A DNA stretch of 64,000 nucleotides from Puccinia triticina (GCF_026914185.1 NC_070560.1:3339501-3403500), one strand, 5' to 3'. Positions 1 to 10,769 are shown, numbered from the stretch's first letter. Numbers and translations: made by a program. Notes: generated by a model not told the origin, from the letters alone.

Positions 1-130
1 AAGTGGTACAGCGGCCAGCGCCGTAAACACGGCGGTGCAAATGTGTATCTGGCCGCTTGAGGGTGGTTTAATACACCCCACATTTTGCAGGGCCTGTCTT
101 TGCAAGGGGGCAAATTTGGCCCACACTTTG

Positions 131-169
131 TAAAACTACACATAACCCCTATTTATGTATAGTTTTGCA
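131..169. repeat. Small foldback within repeat-like left edge
   Basis: The arms AAAACTACACATAA and TTATGTATAGTTTT face each other across a 7-base centre. The surrounding 1-260 bp has further short direct and inverted copies of TTTGTAAAA/TTTTAC words and no coding potential. It is probably part of a MITE-type element whose left end lies outside the window. The family is not recognised. Confidence 0.4.
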
Positions 170-266
170 CAGCACCTGTTTTACAGGGCCCTGTACCCCG
201 TAAAATATACTTTGTAAAATTCATCTGCCCCATAACAAAGCCTGCAGCAAGCCCAAAACCTAAGTC

Positions 267-428
267 CCTCCATTGGAGGACTTCCTGTCAATCTGGGAAC
301 TCAGATTTTTCCAGATTTTTCAGGGAAATCTGGGCTCAATTGTCCCAAATCCTAGATCTGCCTAGATTTCCCTGCGAAATCTAGGAAAATCTGGGTTTCC
401 AGATCGGCGGGAAGTCCTCCATTGGAGG
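267..428. mobile_element. MITE family 1, copy 1 (GGAGGACTTCC termini)
   Basis: This is an inverted-repeat element of about 160 bp. The left end reads GGAGGACTTCCTGTCAATC and the right end is its near-perfect reverse complement. ATT flanks both termini as a possible 3-bp target duplication. The interior is a second foldback of AAATCTGG-type words. Related elements lie at 44829-45002 and 45065-45204, and lone ends occur near 12914 and 44686. It has no coding capacity. Classification beyond TIR-type MITE is not possible from sequence alone. Confidence 0.6.
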
Positions 429-777
429 GGGGACGCTGTCCTGCAGGGACCCTCCTTCGGCTCCTTCAGAGGTTGCTTCGCTCCCCTTAGGAGGGAATTA
501 GCAGGCCCAAAACCCTTACAAGGAGGAATCAAAGTGTGCTCCCGGCGTTTGACTGAGAACAATTACAGAGCAGGTCTGGAAAGGTCTGGAAGCTTGTAAA
601 ATAGGACCGGTTTGCCTAGGTGAGTTGTGCGTGTGCATACTCGCAAGGATTTAGTTGCTGAAACATATTTTGTTCAGACACAGCTGACAGCAGGTTCCAA
701 TTTTGAACAGCTGAACAAGCAAGTTGCTTGTGAATCAAGAAGTGACGTCAGTTAAAATCAGTGATCATTGAACTCAA

Positions 778-819
778 ACACCGCCCAAAAAAAGAAGGCA
801 ATGAGTGCACATTGCCATG
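778..819 (+). repeat. Conserved palindrome-bearing motif, copy 1
   Basis: A stretch of about 40 bp holds an A-rich CCGCCCAAAA run followed by the palindrome-like GGCAATGAGTGCACATTGCC. It recurs in opposite orientation at 9268-9308. The role is unknown. It may be a transposon end or a conserved repeat fragment. Confidence 0.45.
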
Positions 820-1190
820 CTGAAATATATATATACAACAACAGCTGTAAACAGAGCAAATAATGCTGAAACTTTTGTTGTATATGTTTCTTATATATTC
901 TCAACTTTGAACCTAAAAAGATCAGATATGCTTCTTCCTACCTTCTACCTTGAAAAAACCCAAAGGTGTGCAGTTTATAATAAGATGTGTAATTATTTTT
1001 GGCCTTACATAAAAACTCACTAGAATTAGGATTCTGGCTCCCAGGAGGTTGCTTACACTGCCTTGGCGCATCTAAAATTTTGAATATGGGGCTTGCAGCT
1101 TCTTGTGAGTCAGAACTCCACTCCCCCTCATGGAAGGGAAGTTTGAATAGAGTTCTAAATCTCCTTTTCTCTTTTATTTTTCTTTTGGTT

Positions 1191-1826
1191 CATGCTAAGT
1201 GCACACCAAATTTTTACTACATGCATGCCAAAAAGGCAGACACAGGTGTATATGCAATTGTTTTTTGGCATGCAGGGAAAAGTACACCAAGAAACCCCAG
1301 CCAATTGCCCCCGGCAAGCTGTTCAAATTCCAGTTCGCCGGGAGAAATACATATCTCTAGGCAAAATGGATTTGTACCAGCTCGCCAGGAAGAATACATA
1401 CCTCCTGGAGAGCTGAATTTGTAAACCAGATCGCCAAGGGTATTCTTCTGGGTGAGCTGATCAAAGCCCAGCTCGCCAAGAGGGATGTATTCTTCTTGGC
1501 GAGCTGGTACAAATCCATCTCGCCGAGAGTTTTGTATTCCTCGCGGCGAGCTGTTCAAAGTCCATCTCTTTGAGAGGTTTGTATTCCTCTCGGCGAGCTG
1601 GTCAAAGTAAATCTCTTTGAGAGGTATGTATTCCTCTCGGAGAGCTGGAATTTGGGGAATTGGTGTCCCCAGTCCTGTACGCCAATTATGCAGGCGTACG
1701 GGACCAAGGACTGGGTATCTGGGTGTATGTTTCCCTGCCCGCCGAAGAAATAATGGTGTACACAACTGTCTACGCTTTTTGGCGTGCGTGTAGTCAAAAC
1801 TTGGATGTGAATGCAATGTCTGATGA
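1191..1826. mobile_element. Long-TIR foldback element carrying a hairpin array
   Basis: About 112-121 bp at the left (1191-1302) matches, imperfectly, the reverse complement of 1706-1826. Shared landmarks are CATGCCAAAAA/TTTTTGGCGTG, GCAGGGAAA and the outer ACATCCAAG-like words. The interior is a tandem series of 47-bp hairpin units (listed separately). A 210-codon minus-strand reading frame crosses the whole element, but it simply translates the repeats and looks non-coding. The long TIRs suggest a foldback or MULE-like non-autonomous element (inference). No clean target duplication was found. Confidence 0.55.
1332..1656. repeat. Tandem array of seven ~47-bp hairpin units
   Basis: Units start near 1332, 1378, 1427, 1469, 1516, 1563 and 1610; the last four are spaced exactly 47 bp. 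Each has an inverted stem around a TNTATTC-like loop. The unit at 1469 has a perfect 13-bp stem (CAGCTCGCCAAGA with its complement). The stems at 1516 (CTCGCCGAGAG with CTCGCGGCGAG) and 1378 differ in sequence but still pair at 9-10 positions. The 1563 and 1610 units have one arm decayed to CTCTTTGAGAGG. The function is unknown. Confidence 0.65.
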
Positions 1827-1979
1827 AAGATGGTTGTACTTCCAACCAATGGGCGTACAACCTAATTTGATGGGTGTACAACCTCCATTTTATGGAGGTC
1901 CAAATGAAGGTCATACCTCCTTTTGAATAAACACGGAGTTTGTACTTCGTCAGGGAGGCCAAATCAAGGCCAGGTGAAT

Positions 1980-2660
1980 TTGGATGATTGTCCAAAGTTG
2001 CTTTTAGGGTAGATGTGCACCTAGGCTGGAACTCGCGGGGTACCCGGCTGTTTTAGGGCTGTCCTGTGACCCAAACCCACCAGGAAGGGACAGGATATAC
2101 CCGTTAAGCCCTGGTACATGTTGCAAGGTTACAGTGCGCCCGGAATCGTAGCAAAGGCATCTGGCGACCTATACCCTCCTGGATGGGACAGGCTAATACC
2201 TACTGGGATTGGGTAGGGGTTGCAGCGCTGCAACCTCCACCCAAAGGATTTTGAACTTCCACCATCTTTAATGTGACTGATGATTTTCCAAAGTCACCTG
2301 GCCTGTTTCAACCATTTTTTACACAAAAGTATTTATTCAATTTGAAAGAGAAAATCAACTTATGATAGAAAAACAACAACTAAGCAGTGAAACTGATTTG
2401 AGAAAACACATGATTAACAATTTTATGTTCAATACAAGGAAAATTGAAGAGAATTACACAAACATATATGAACTGTGTTCTCAAATCTTTTATTGTACCT
2501 CCATTTGGCTAAAATCCAAGTTTATTAAATCCACACAAACATGGAAACCTAGATCTAAGTTACAGCGTATTTCTAATTCAAAAATAAGACAACAGAAGAG
2601 CACACAATTTGGACAATACACACAGAAGTTGAAAATATCCCCAAAGACCCAAAGGCCCTA
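1980..2660. other. No gene recognised
   Basis: Unique-looking sequence. The 2040-2260 part is GC-richer, with repeated GGGACAGG-type words. The 2340-2660 part is AT-rich. No conserved coding frame, RNA gene or repeat boundary was seen. Confidence 0.4.
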
Positions 2661-2663
2661 TGG

Positions 2664-3632
2664 ATGACCCTCCAGCTGTGCCAAAGCAACAAGCAAAAAA
2701 GGGCCGGTTGTGAAAGACTCTTGAAAGAGCTGCCAAGGAGGGGCCTAATCAAGCAACTAGGGGGCTTCCAGGGAGGGGGCGGACGAAACCGGATCCCCTG
2801 GGGGGGGGGAGGGGGGAACTTGCCCATCCCACCCTCCATTTATAATATCCCATCAACCCCCATGCCTGGATTTGTATTCAGCGGACCTTGTCTCCACCGC
2901 CACACTGTTGCCTGCCCAACCCACGCCACCCCTTCGGTCCCGGTCAGAAGAAGATATTGCCTTGCTGCCATTTTCAACTATGTATGTACCCTCCCACCAT
3001 GCTGGCAACCATCCGAGGCCACACCCGCCATAGTTCAGCTGTATGATGCATCACTTTGCCTTGCGCTGGGCACGAGTGTGGCAATGGTGGCTATCTCCGG
3101 GCTGGTCCAGGTGATGGGGACGAGATCCAGACTTTTCCGGACGATCCCTTCCACCCTCCAAGATCCTCAAGCCTCATTTCCTGAGAAAACAGCTCCCCAT
3201 CCCTCAACAACAGCACAAGCAAGGTCTCCAAGCTTGCACACCAGCACAATTTGCATCAACATCCATTATCTATGGCCTGGGTTATTCTACGTGCCCTCAA
3301 GTCCACTTGTTGATACCTTGCAGATCCGCAAGTCCGAGCCTCACCACTCCTTTCCCACCCTGACAGCCATGTCCTCCTACTCCGTTGGCTCACCCACCAA
3401 ATCCTCCGCCCTGAAACTGCTCCCTTCCAAAGCCCTACTCTTCTCGCTTCTTGATAACGCCACTCCAATCGCCTCCCAACCATGCTCCTTAGTCCATGAT
3501 GTAATTGCCCGGAAAACCATTAACCCGCGCTCATACTCTGCCATCACCGGACATCGCAACTTGGACTTGTCCGTCATCCACTCCTCCGGTAGGCCGGGAG
3601 GAGGTAGTCGTACTCCCAGGCGGGGAAGCTGA
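2664..3632 (+). other. Long open frame, possibly degenerate N-terminal kinase sequence
   Basis: A 322-codon frame is open here. Its first third looks random and contains G-runs. Its last third (from about 3369) reads like genuine protein, with Ser/Pro/Lys-rich sequence such as SPTKSSALKLLPSKALLFSL. On the minus strand at 3560-3913 another protein-like stretch occurs in two frames (LFDEILDHQRRADWLSV, then REELGIPGLRDFIYND). Neither matches a family I recognise. Because a kinase pseudogene follows at 4053, the plus-strand segment may be the remains of its N-terminal half. Both are best treated as gene debris. Confidence 0.25.
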
Positions 3633-4052
3633 GCTGGACGGACTTCTGGTCATTGTAGATGAAGTCTCTGAGCCCGGGAATCCCAAGCTCTTCGCGGAAG
3701 TATTGGCCGCACGAGGTGTTGTTGAGGGCATGAGGGAGAGGCTCCGGTGCTTACGGTATCGTCAAACATTCCCAGGAGAAGGGCGCAGACGGATAGCCAG
3801 TCGGCTCGCCGCTGGTGATCAAGTATTTCATCAAACAATGAATCCTCGCCGACTTTTGGGAGCGCCACAAAGTACTTGGTCCGGTCCTGGTCAAGATTCA
3901 CGTCCTGGACCATCTCAGGAGAGTCAAATATTGCACATCAATCATATACATAGACACACAGTACATGTAAGCTAGAAACTCCAAAGGCAACCTCTTTCAG
4001 CTTTGTGCAAAGGAGGACGTGAGAGAGGCACTCTGTTCCTCACCAACAAACC

Positions 4053-4581
4053 GGACACCCAAACATCTGTGGGATCTTGGACTACTTCGAGGACTCGGAC
4101 TGCTATTGTCTGGTCATACTCCAATTTGGAGACAACAAAGATCTATTCGAACACATTGAGCTGGCCCCCAATGGCCTGCTGACCGCCGAGGTGCGCAGGA
4201 TCTTTCGCCAGATTGTCGACGGCGTCGCCTTCTTGCACGAACGGAACATCGTCCATCGGGATCTAAGACAAGAATGTCATCCTCGACCGGGATGGTATTT
4301 CCCAACTGGTTTATTTTAGACGTGCTGTTTACGTCAGAGAGGGCAGCGAGTTTGAGACGTTTTTGGGTACATTAGAGTGAGCATCAATTTCCAGGTTTTT
4401 TTAGCAGGTGCACCTTCTCGATAATCGCTGACAATTGATAATGACTTCTCTTGGATATAAAGGCTTTGCAGCCCCAAATCCTCAAAGGTGTCCCACACGG
4501 CGGAAAAGAGATTGATATATGGACATTGGGGCTGATTTTATTTCTGCTGATCACCAGAGATTGTCTGTTTTGGAACCTCAA
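4053..4581 (+). pseudogene. PAS-kinase-like Ser/Thr kinase pseudogene
   Basis: The kinase domain core is readable in three different frames. At 4053-4270: HPNICGILDYFED, then FGDNKDLFEHIE and the catalytic-loop start IVHRDL. At 4271-4378, after a 2-base loss: NVILDRDG, then YVREGSEFETFLGTLE, where the expected DFG is degraded to YFR. At about 4470-4581, after an intron-like gap and another frame change: the APE region (GCAGCCCCA) and LKGVPHGGKEIDIWTLGLIL. The order and wording (HRDIKDEN, DNKDLFE, GTLDYAAPE) fit the PSK1/PSK2 PAS-kinase type from family knowledge. Frameshifts and loss of the DFG aspartate make it non-functional. A possible N-terminal remnant lies just upstream. Confidence 0.7.
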
Positions 4582-4699
4582 CGAAGCCGCGCACAATTTA
4601 TTTGTGACCGTCATCGCTCCCCTCCACCGAAGCGTCTCCACTACATACCTCAACTGGGCCATTCCACTCAACCACCTGCTCAACTGATAGCACACTGAC

Positions 4700-5193
4700 A
4701 TACAATTTGCCTTCATGTCAGTCGCCACACAGCTATTCTTAGGGTTTACAGTCCTTTCATCAGCTCTCCTCATGCTCTTCCTCCAGTCCCCACCCTTCAC
4801 ATTGTTGATCTGGATCCAACCTTTGTTGTTTGAGATCTGCCTCAGCTGTTATTTTTTTGAGTCTCATGCTTTGGGTGTAAGATTGATAGAAGTTTAGCCA
4901 AGTATTTCAACCTTGGAGCTGGACTGTGATTTAGGATTATTCTCCAATGTGCTTCTGGGGAGGTGCAGAATGACGCTTGAAATGAGTTTGATTATAATTA
5001 GATAGGATATAGTTGTGCAGCATGTTCCACTGTACAAGTCTTTGGGCTGTAATTATTCTGTTGTGGTGGGAAAATTGAAAAAATGCAGTTTTTTGAGTGT
5101 TTTTGGGGGGCTAGGACATTGGTAGCTAAGTTTAATTGCTGTTTCTTTTTGTAATTTCATTTCAAACTTCCACACAGAAGGTATCAATCAAGG
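4700..5193. other. AT-rich spacer without genes
   Basis: No protein-like frame continues past the kinase remnant. The sequence is T-rich up to the hAT insertion site. Nothing else was seen. Confidence 0.4.
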
Positions 5194-5201
5194 ATGTATC
5201 A
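5194..5201. repeat. Left 8-bp target site duplication of hAT element
   Basis: ATGTATCA directly precedes the left terminal inverted repeat and is repeated exactly at 8044-8051. An 8-bp duplication is the hallmark of hAT insertion. Confidence 0.9.
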
Positions 5202-8043
5202 TAAGGATGGCTATTGGGCGGGCTTGGGCCGTCCGCGGGCCGGCCCGCGCTAGCCTGTGAAGTTAGCGGACAGGCCGGGCCGGGCCAGTGCAGCCAAGAA
5301 CGCAGCCCGGCCCAAACCCGTTTACTAAACGGGCGGGTGGCGGGCAGCCCGCGGGCTTACAATTTGCGGGCAGCCCACGGGCAGCCTGCGGGCCGCCCGC
5401 TATTTCACCAGTCAGACTCAGGTTGCATTACAACCCTTCACCGGTTACAACATATGAAAATAAAAAAGAAATTTAAGATGATTCCTTCGCCCTGGCTGCT
5501 TTGATCCAGTCTTGAGTGCACAACAATGCGTCAACCGTTTCGTCATTAAGCCGCATCCGATAATCGTCCAGCACACACCCACTCGTTGAGAAAGCCGACT
5601 CTGATGCCACAGATGTCATGGGAATCATGAGCATTATTCTTGCAAACTGGGACAATGAAGGGAATCGAGCCGCATTTCCCTCCCACCAGCCAAGAATATT
5701 GAACTGATCGTCCTCGCTATTGGGGTCACAGACAACGTTCCGTTCTTCTAGATACAAATCCAATTCGGCTCCGGGCGCGTTGAGTTGATGTCCAGACATG
5801 GTACCGGCCATGTATTCGTTGAACCCGGATAGATCTTCGTCGATCTTTTTAACCTTGGCCGTTGAGGCGGGTTGAGTGGATCGTTCGGCAACAGGTGATT
5901 GAGGGGGTACATATTGGTTCCAAAGCGATAGGATGGAAGACCTAACCTTTGCTGTGAAAGAATCAACCTCAGATGTTGGGAGGTGGGATTGCTGCTCAAG
6001 GCTGTAGCAAAGATAACGAATCTTATATCGTGGGTCTAGAATCAGTCCGATCGCCGCAAGCTCCTTTGATGAATCCCAGTACTTGTGAAACTTCTCGAGC
6101 ATTGGCTTGACCATGTCATGGAGGCGAGTTTCTATTTCACTAGGGCAGGTGCGAGGTTCGGCGTAGTGGGCTAGTTGCTTCTGAATGGCGGTCATTGCGC
6201 GGTAGGCATGGTTGATGGTTGGATACTGTGTTCCACTTAAGACAAGGGTGGCTGAGAGAAAATATATCAGTAGATGTTTGATGGATGCTCACAGTAAGAT
6301 TCAAATAAGCTTGCCTTGGTAGAAAGGCTCGAGGAAATCTTGGATGACGCCGAGTTCCTCCCATTGTGCTTCGCTTGGGCAAGTTTCAAATTTGTCGTCT
6401 TCAAGATTGATTTGCTGGAAGGCCAACTTACATGGCATTGATGACTCAATCATTAAGAAGGTCGCGTTCCATCGGGTCGGTACATCCTTGGATGGGTGTT
6501 TCATGTCTTCGGCTAGATTCACAGAAACAAGAGCCTTGTTGAAGGCATCCATCCAAGACAAAGATCCGTGTATGTACTGAACACTATTTCGGAGTGACTC
6601 GACTGCGGGACCTACGACCTTGAGACCATCCTTGACCACTAGGTTGATGACATGCGCCATACATCGGACATGGAAGTATGGCAACGTCGTAGGAGTTGAG
6701 CTAGCAACCGAGCGATCCTTTATCAATCGCTGTAGCCGGGTCATAGCTGCTGTGTTGTTGACAGCATTGTCAAGGGTAACAAAAGCGACTTTGTTCAAGC
6801 TCTTCCAATCGTTGAGAACTTGACATATTTGCTCCGAGATTGCATGGCCAGTGTGCGGAGGCGGGAGGGGCCGGAAGCTGATGATCTTCTTGTTCAGTTC
6901 CCACTTGTTGATGTAGTGGGCCGTTATTACCATGTAGCCAGTCAGATCGGAGGCTGTCCACATGTCAGTGGTTAAGGAGATCATCTTCGCTTTCGCCATC
7001 ATCGCCATTTCGCCTTGCTTCATGTGATTGTAGATAGCCATACAATCACTCCGCACTGCCTTTCGTCGGGGCATGGTGAAGTTGGGCTGGGCTGACTCCA
7101 TAAACTCTCGGAATCCCGGATGATCGGCCATCGCGAACGGGTATTCATGCTCAATAATCGCTTTTGCAAATTTCTCTCGAGTTTTTTCTTGAGAGAAGAT
7201 CCAAACACGGTTGCTGGTGGTTTGGGAGGAGCTGGTGAAACCGAGAAGTCCTTGTCTGGGTTGAACAAGAGCCCCGCTGTCTGTGATACAGCGATCAGAA
7301 TGTCGTCGGAGATGGTTCGTTCCTGCCGATGATGTAGCCGAGAGTTTGAGGTTGCAGTAGTTGCATATTGCCTTCGATACACCTCCTGATGATTGCAATA
7401 TCAAAATTCAAAAGATCCGAGTCAGTTATATCTATACTGATAGAAACTAAGAGGGATAAGAACAGGACGGCCTACCTTCTTCAATCTTCTTGAAATGGTC
7501 CCACACCTTGCTGGTGAGTTTACGCTTTTTGAACAAGCTCCCTTCGGCGGTTTCTTGTGATTCACTCAAACTGTCGGCGGGGGCTGGTGTCTGGGGGGCT
7601 GAAGCCTCAGTTCTAGGTGGCTGCCTATCAATCTCCTGCTGCGTAGTTGATGGAGTTTCTGGTTCCGATCTCTCGGCGACGCGGATATCGTCAGTTTCGC
7701 CTTCTTCCTTGGACGAACCAGGGTGTGCGCGTGTCTTTCTCTTTGCCATTGTGGCCCGTGGGGGTGAGTTGGTCACCGGTTGACTGTCGATGGCTAGTTC
7801 GTAGTTGGCTGAGGTGGCACTGCAGCTGCCAGCGGCAGCCAGTCCCGCTTCGGAGAACACCGGTCCCCTGACCAGGGGCGGCCCACGGGCGCCCGCGGGC
7901 CGCCCGCGAGCCGCCCGTTTGCTAAACGGGTCGGACGGGCCGGGCCGATTTTAAATTATTATCTGAAATGTGTTTCCGAACCCGGCCCAAACCCGCGCGG
8001 GTTCGGGCGGCCCGTTGGCCGGCCCGCCCTATAGCCATCCTTA
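5202..8043 (-). mobile_element. Complete hAT transposon, 2842 bp
   Basis: Both ends begin TAAGGATGGCTAT and continue into GGGCGGGC (one mismatch, T versus A), giving terminal inverted repeats of about 22 bp. They are bounded by the exact 8-bp duplication ATGTATCA. Subterminal regions (about 5215-5400 and 7865-8030) are very GC-rich and carry repeated GGGCGGCCC/CGGGCC words plus a near-palindrome CCGTTTACTAAACGG at each side, plausible transposase binding sites. The single gene inside, on the minus strand, is open across all three predicted exons. Intact ends plus an intact gene suggest a recent, possibly autonomous copy (inference). Confidence 0.9.
5473..7860 (-). CDS. hAT transposase, BED finger and dimerisation domain
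   Basis: Cut-and-paste transposase. Exons on the minus strand are 7860-7476, 7385-6315 and 6251-5473, joining in frame to 744 aa. Intron 1 is GT-AG. Intron 2 is GC-AG (CAAG/GCAAGC to CTCAG) and restores FYQATLVLSGT. The N-terminus is Lys/Glu/Pro-rich with a basic KRKTR patch. A BED zinc finger spans the first splice, with C136, C139, H153 and H157 (CNYC, then HLRRH). The middle part carries the RNase-H-like catalytic region. The C-terminus (about 693-744) holds the hAT dimerisation motif TSVASESAFSTSG, then LDDYRMRL and ALLCTQDW. An alternative start is the Met of MAKRKTRAH (36 codons in). No stop or frameshift was seen. The family is certain; activity is unknown. Confidence 0.88.
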
Positions 8044-8051
8044 ATGTATCA
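8044..8051. repeat. Right 8-bp target site duplication of hAT element
   Basis: ATGTATCA follows the right TIR immediately and equals 5194-5201. Confidence 0.9.
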
Positions 8052-9267
8052 TAGTCTTTATCAACAATATCAATGGAGGTTTTCAGCAAAAAAATCCTCT
8101 AACCTATACAACTTATATCCAACAATGGCAATTGGTTTGTCTTCAAGTCCATGGTTGCGTTTTTTAACCACTTCATTTCAGTCAATGAATCTGACAATCT
8201 GCACACTTGTAGTAATTCTAATATGTAGGGAGAGAGAAATAGAAATAGAGGGATAAAAACAGACACTTTTTAATTGTATTAAACTCTGAAAAAAGTACAC
8301 ATTCCTGTTGGGTGAACTTCATGAAATTGAAGAAAAAAGGACATGGTGATTGGCAAGTAGATCCTAACATTGAAATATATTGTAGGTGTGTGTGTGTTTG
8401 TTTATGGGTGGGTTTGCTGTTAATCATAGACTCTATTCAACAAATGAGGGCTTACTCCAGTTTCAGTGCTTTAAGCCTTGGGAGCAGATGTGCTGAAGGG
8501 CATTCCCCTTTAAATTTGTCAAACAGGTTCTGAAAACAGATCAAAATCATACAATTTGGTAAACAAATTTACACTGGTGACATGGAAAACGTTGATTGAG
8601 TAGTTGCAAATAGTAGAGTCACAGCGGCCACTTATCCCACGGGGTGATGCAGTTGGGGGACATAAGGGGTAACTGCGGGGGGAAGGGGACAAATGGCTGG
8701 CCAAAGGAGCTTGTGCTGTGTGAGTGGCAATGTGAGACCTCTGCCAAATCGTGAGTGTGGGTGTGAAATGGTGGGATGGAAACTGGACAGGGGTTCATGT
8801 TTTCACAGTGGGATGGTTCATGGTGGAGACTACTGGAAAGGGGGGGGGGGGGCAATCCAAGTTCTAACACCAAGCAATGGGCTTACAGGGGGCGGGGGGT
8901 TACACCCTGCAGCGGCGTAGCCGCTTTGGCCTCTAGTACAACAACTAAATGGAGATTTCAGAATGATAACCCCTGCAGATAGGTTCCTACATATGTGGCA
9001 ATAATGCACTTTCAAAGGAATTTAAACCAATGACAGGGTGCTCCAGGGCATGAGTTTTAAACCACACCAAAAAATATTTTCATTAAAATTATCAGTTGAA
9101 ATTTCTTGTTGAATTTTTTATTGCATGGGTTTAACTTCTGTGACAGCTGAATTAAACTCCTGTAAGAGGGTTAAACTTCTGTAAAAAACTTCTGGAACAA
9201 CAAGGTTGATATTCTGTAATACCTAGGTTGACCATGTGATATACCTTGGTATCAACAATGTATTGAA
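8052..9267. other. Intergenic, low complexity, no gene
   Basis: AT-rich sequence with a GTGTGT run near 8385 and G-homopolymers at about 8838-8851 and 8890-8900. The short open frames here are biased translations of those runs. Nothing protein-like was found. Confidence 0.4.
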
Positions 9268-9308
9268 CATGGCAATGTGTGCACATTGCCTTCCTTTTGG
9301 GGGTGGTG
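9268..9308 (-). repeat. Conserved palindrome-bearing motif, copy 2 (inverted)
   Basis: It contains the perfect palindrome GGCAATGTG-TG-CACATTGCC and the flanking C/A-rich word. It is the reverse-complement relative of 778-819, so the two copies face each other across 8.4 kb that include the kinase remnant and the hAT element. Confidence 0.45.
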
Positions 9309-9577
9309 AAAGTACCTAAGTCAATGATTCTGTTGGTCAAGAGGAAAGAGAAGAAAACTAATAATTACTCTCCTCAACCTCAATATAGCTCAACAAATCC
9401 GTTGACTGTCATCCACTCAAATAACACAAATCTTCTTGATCGGATTTTCTCACCAAACAGTGCTGATAATTTCGGCAGTAACTCAAATATTGCAACACAG
9501 CTTCATCCTCACAGTCTGGCGTTCAACCAGTAATCTAATCACCAATTGACGTTCCGCTGGGCTCATTACTTGACGGG

Positions 9578-10153
9578 ATGACTTCAAACACGGCCCGCGC
9601 CAACCTGGATGCGCGATTGGCTGGGCCTCTCACTTCCTGGTCTCTCCTACTCAGCCTTTGGACTGAGCTTACACAGGCCCCAGACCCCTTCGAATCCAAC
9701 TCAATTCCGGAGAGCTTTGAATCTCTCAAGAGGGGTGTGGTGGAGCTGGAGCAGAGACTAGGAGGCTTCACAACAGATAAGCTGTTGATTCTCACTTTTC
9801 TCTCCAGGCTTCAACAATACCGCGACGACGTGGTTGCGGTGATGGACGCTCAATTGGCCATGGACCCCAGCATCACCATCACGTCTGCCGATGTACTCAA
9901 CCTTGCCACTCGCTTCCATCAGGCGGCTACAGCGCAATCTTCGTCGGGTACTGGTCATCCATCAGCCGGTGCAAAAAGTCAAGTAAGGTCGCTTCACCAC
10001 CTCTTCTTTGTCTTATATCTTCAATCAGCTGATATTTGGCTTTGCATGGCATCCAAAGAATGCCTTCCCCTAGATGGTGTCCGCATATTGCAATCAGTCC
10101 AAAGTCCAACAGGTCTCCTTTGTCTCAACAATGTCATTTTATGTCCCTCCTAA
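9578..10153 (+). pseudogene. Retrotransposon gag-like (UBN2/copia type) fragment
   Basis: An open frame of 191 codons. Residues 1-125 are convincingly protein-like: an initial helix (LLSLWTELTQAPDP), then FTTDKLLILTFLSRLQQYRDDVVAVMDAQL and SADVLNLATRFHQA. The spacing and composition resemble the UBN2-type gag of copia-class elements (DKLL, then LP..YR, then LA..). After about 9970 the frame loses protein character; Cys-bearing words near 10040-10110 could be a decayed zinc knuckle. No pol gene follows, so this is at most a fragment. It could instead be an unrelated helical protein. Confidence 0.4.
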
Positions 10154-10384
10154 AAAGGGACCGTTTTGTCTGTGTTGCTTGTTAATCAATGGGACGGCTC
10201 GTTCTCTTTCAGCAAGGATTGTTCTTATTTCCATCAGTCCAGCAGTGTTTTCTCTTTCTATTTTCCCAACACCCGCTGGCTCATCTCCGCATTTCAATCA
10301 TCTGAATTTCCCTTTCCTCCTCTTTCCGTTGTTCCTTTTGGGTAATGACACTTCTGTCTTGGTCACAACGGTGTAGAGAGGATA

Positions 10385-10560
10385 AATGGGAGGAGGAGGA
10401 GGGTACTGAGGCGAGGGCCTGGAGGATGTGCTCCTTGAGGAAGGCTCAATTGTGCTTGGATATCTTGTGGTCTGGCCATTGTAGGGGGCCCGGGTGAAGT
10501 TCTTGAGGTAGATGGCAGCGGCCTGCTTGGCAGGCAGCTATTCAAATTTCTCCCAATCCT
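10385..10560 (-). pseudogene. Possible importin-beta-like N-terminal fragment
   Basis: One minus-strand frame reads DWEKFE, a stop, then LPAKQAAAIYLKNFTRAPYN and Ser/Pro-rich sequence. QAAAIYLKN is characteristic of the first repeats (IBN_N domain) of importin-7/8 and Cse1-type karyopherins. Nothing else of such a protein is visible nearby. It is either a tiny gene fragment or chance similarity. Confidence 0.25.
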
Positions 10561-10769
10561 CCTCTCAGTATTGTTAAGATTTCAGCTCAACAAGAAGAGG
10601 CACCAAAGGGGGAGGGACTATCTAGGGTAGCTGATAGGACCAAGGAGCTTTGAAAGGAGGTTGATTGGCACTCAGACTTGATGATTTTTATTTCATGTCC
10701 GAGGAGCAGACTTTAACCAAACAACCAGAGAGCCCCCCAGAAAGATCCAAAGGGGGGCCTAACCACAAT

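Noticed and set aside
1332..1656. CRISPR-like array
   Set aside because: Units are contiguous and self-complementary with no distinct spacers, and the genome is eukaryotic.
1217..1849. 210-codon minus-strand ORF
   Set aside because: It only translates the 47-bp hairpin repeats and TIRs of the foldback element; no domain or codon signal.
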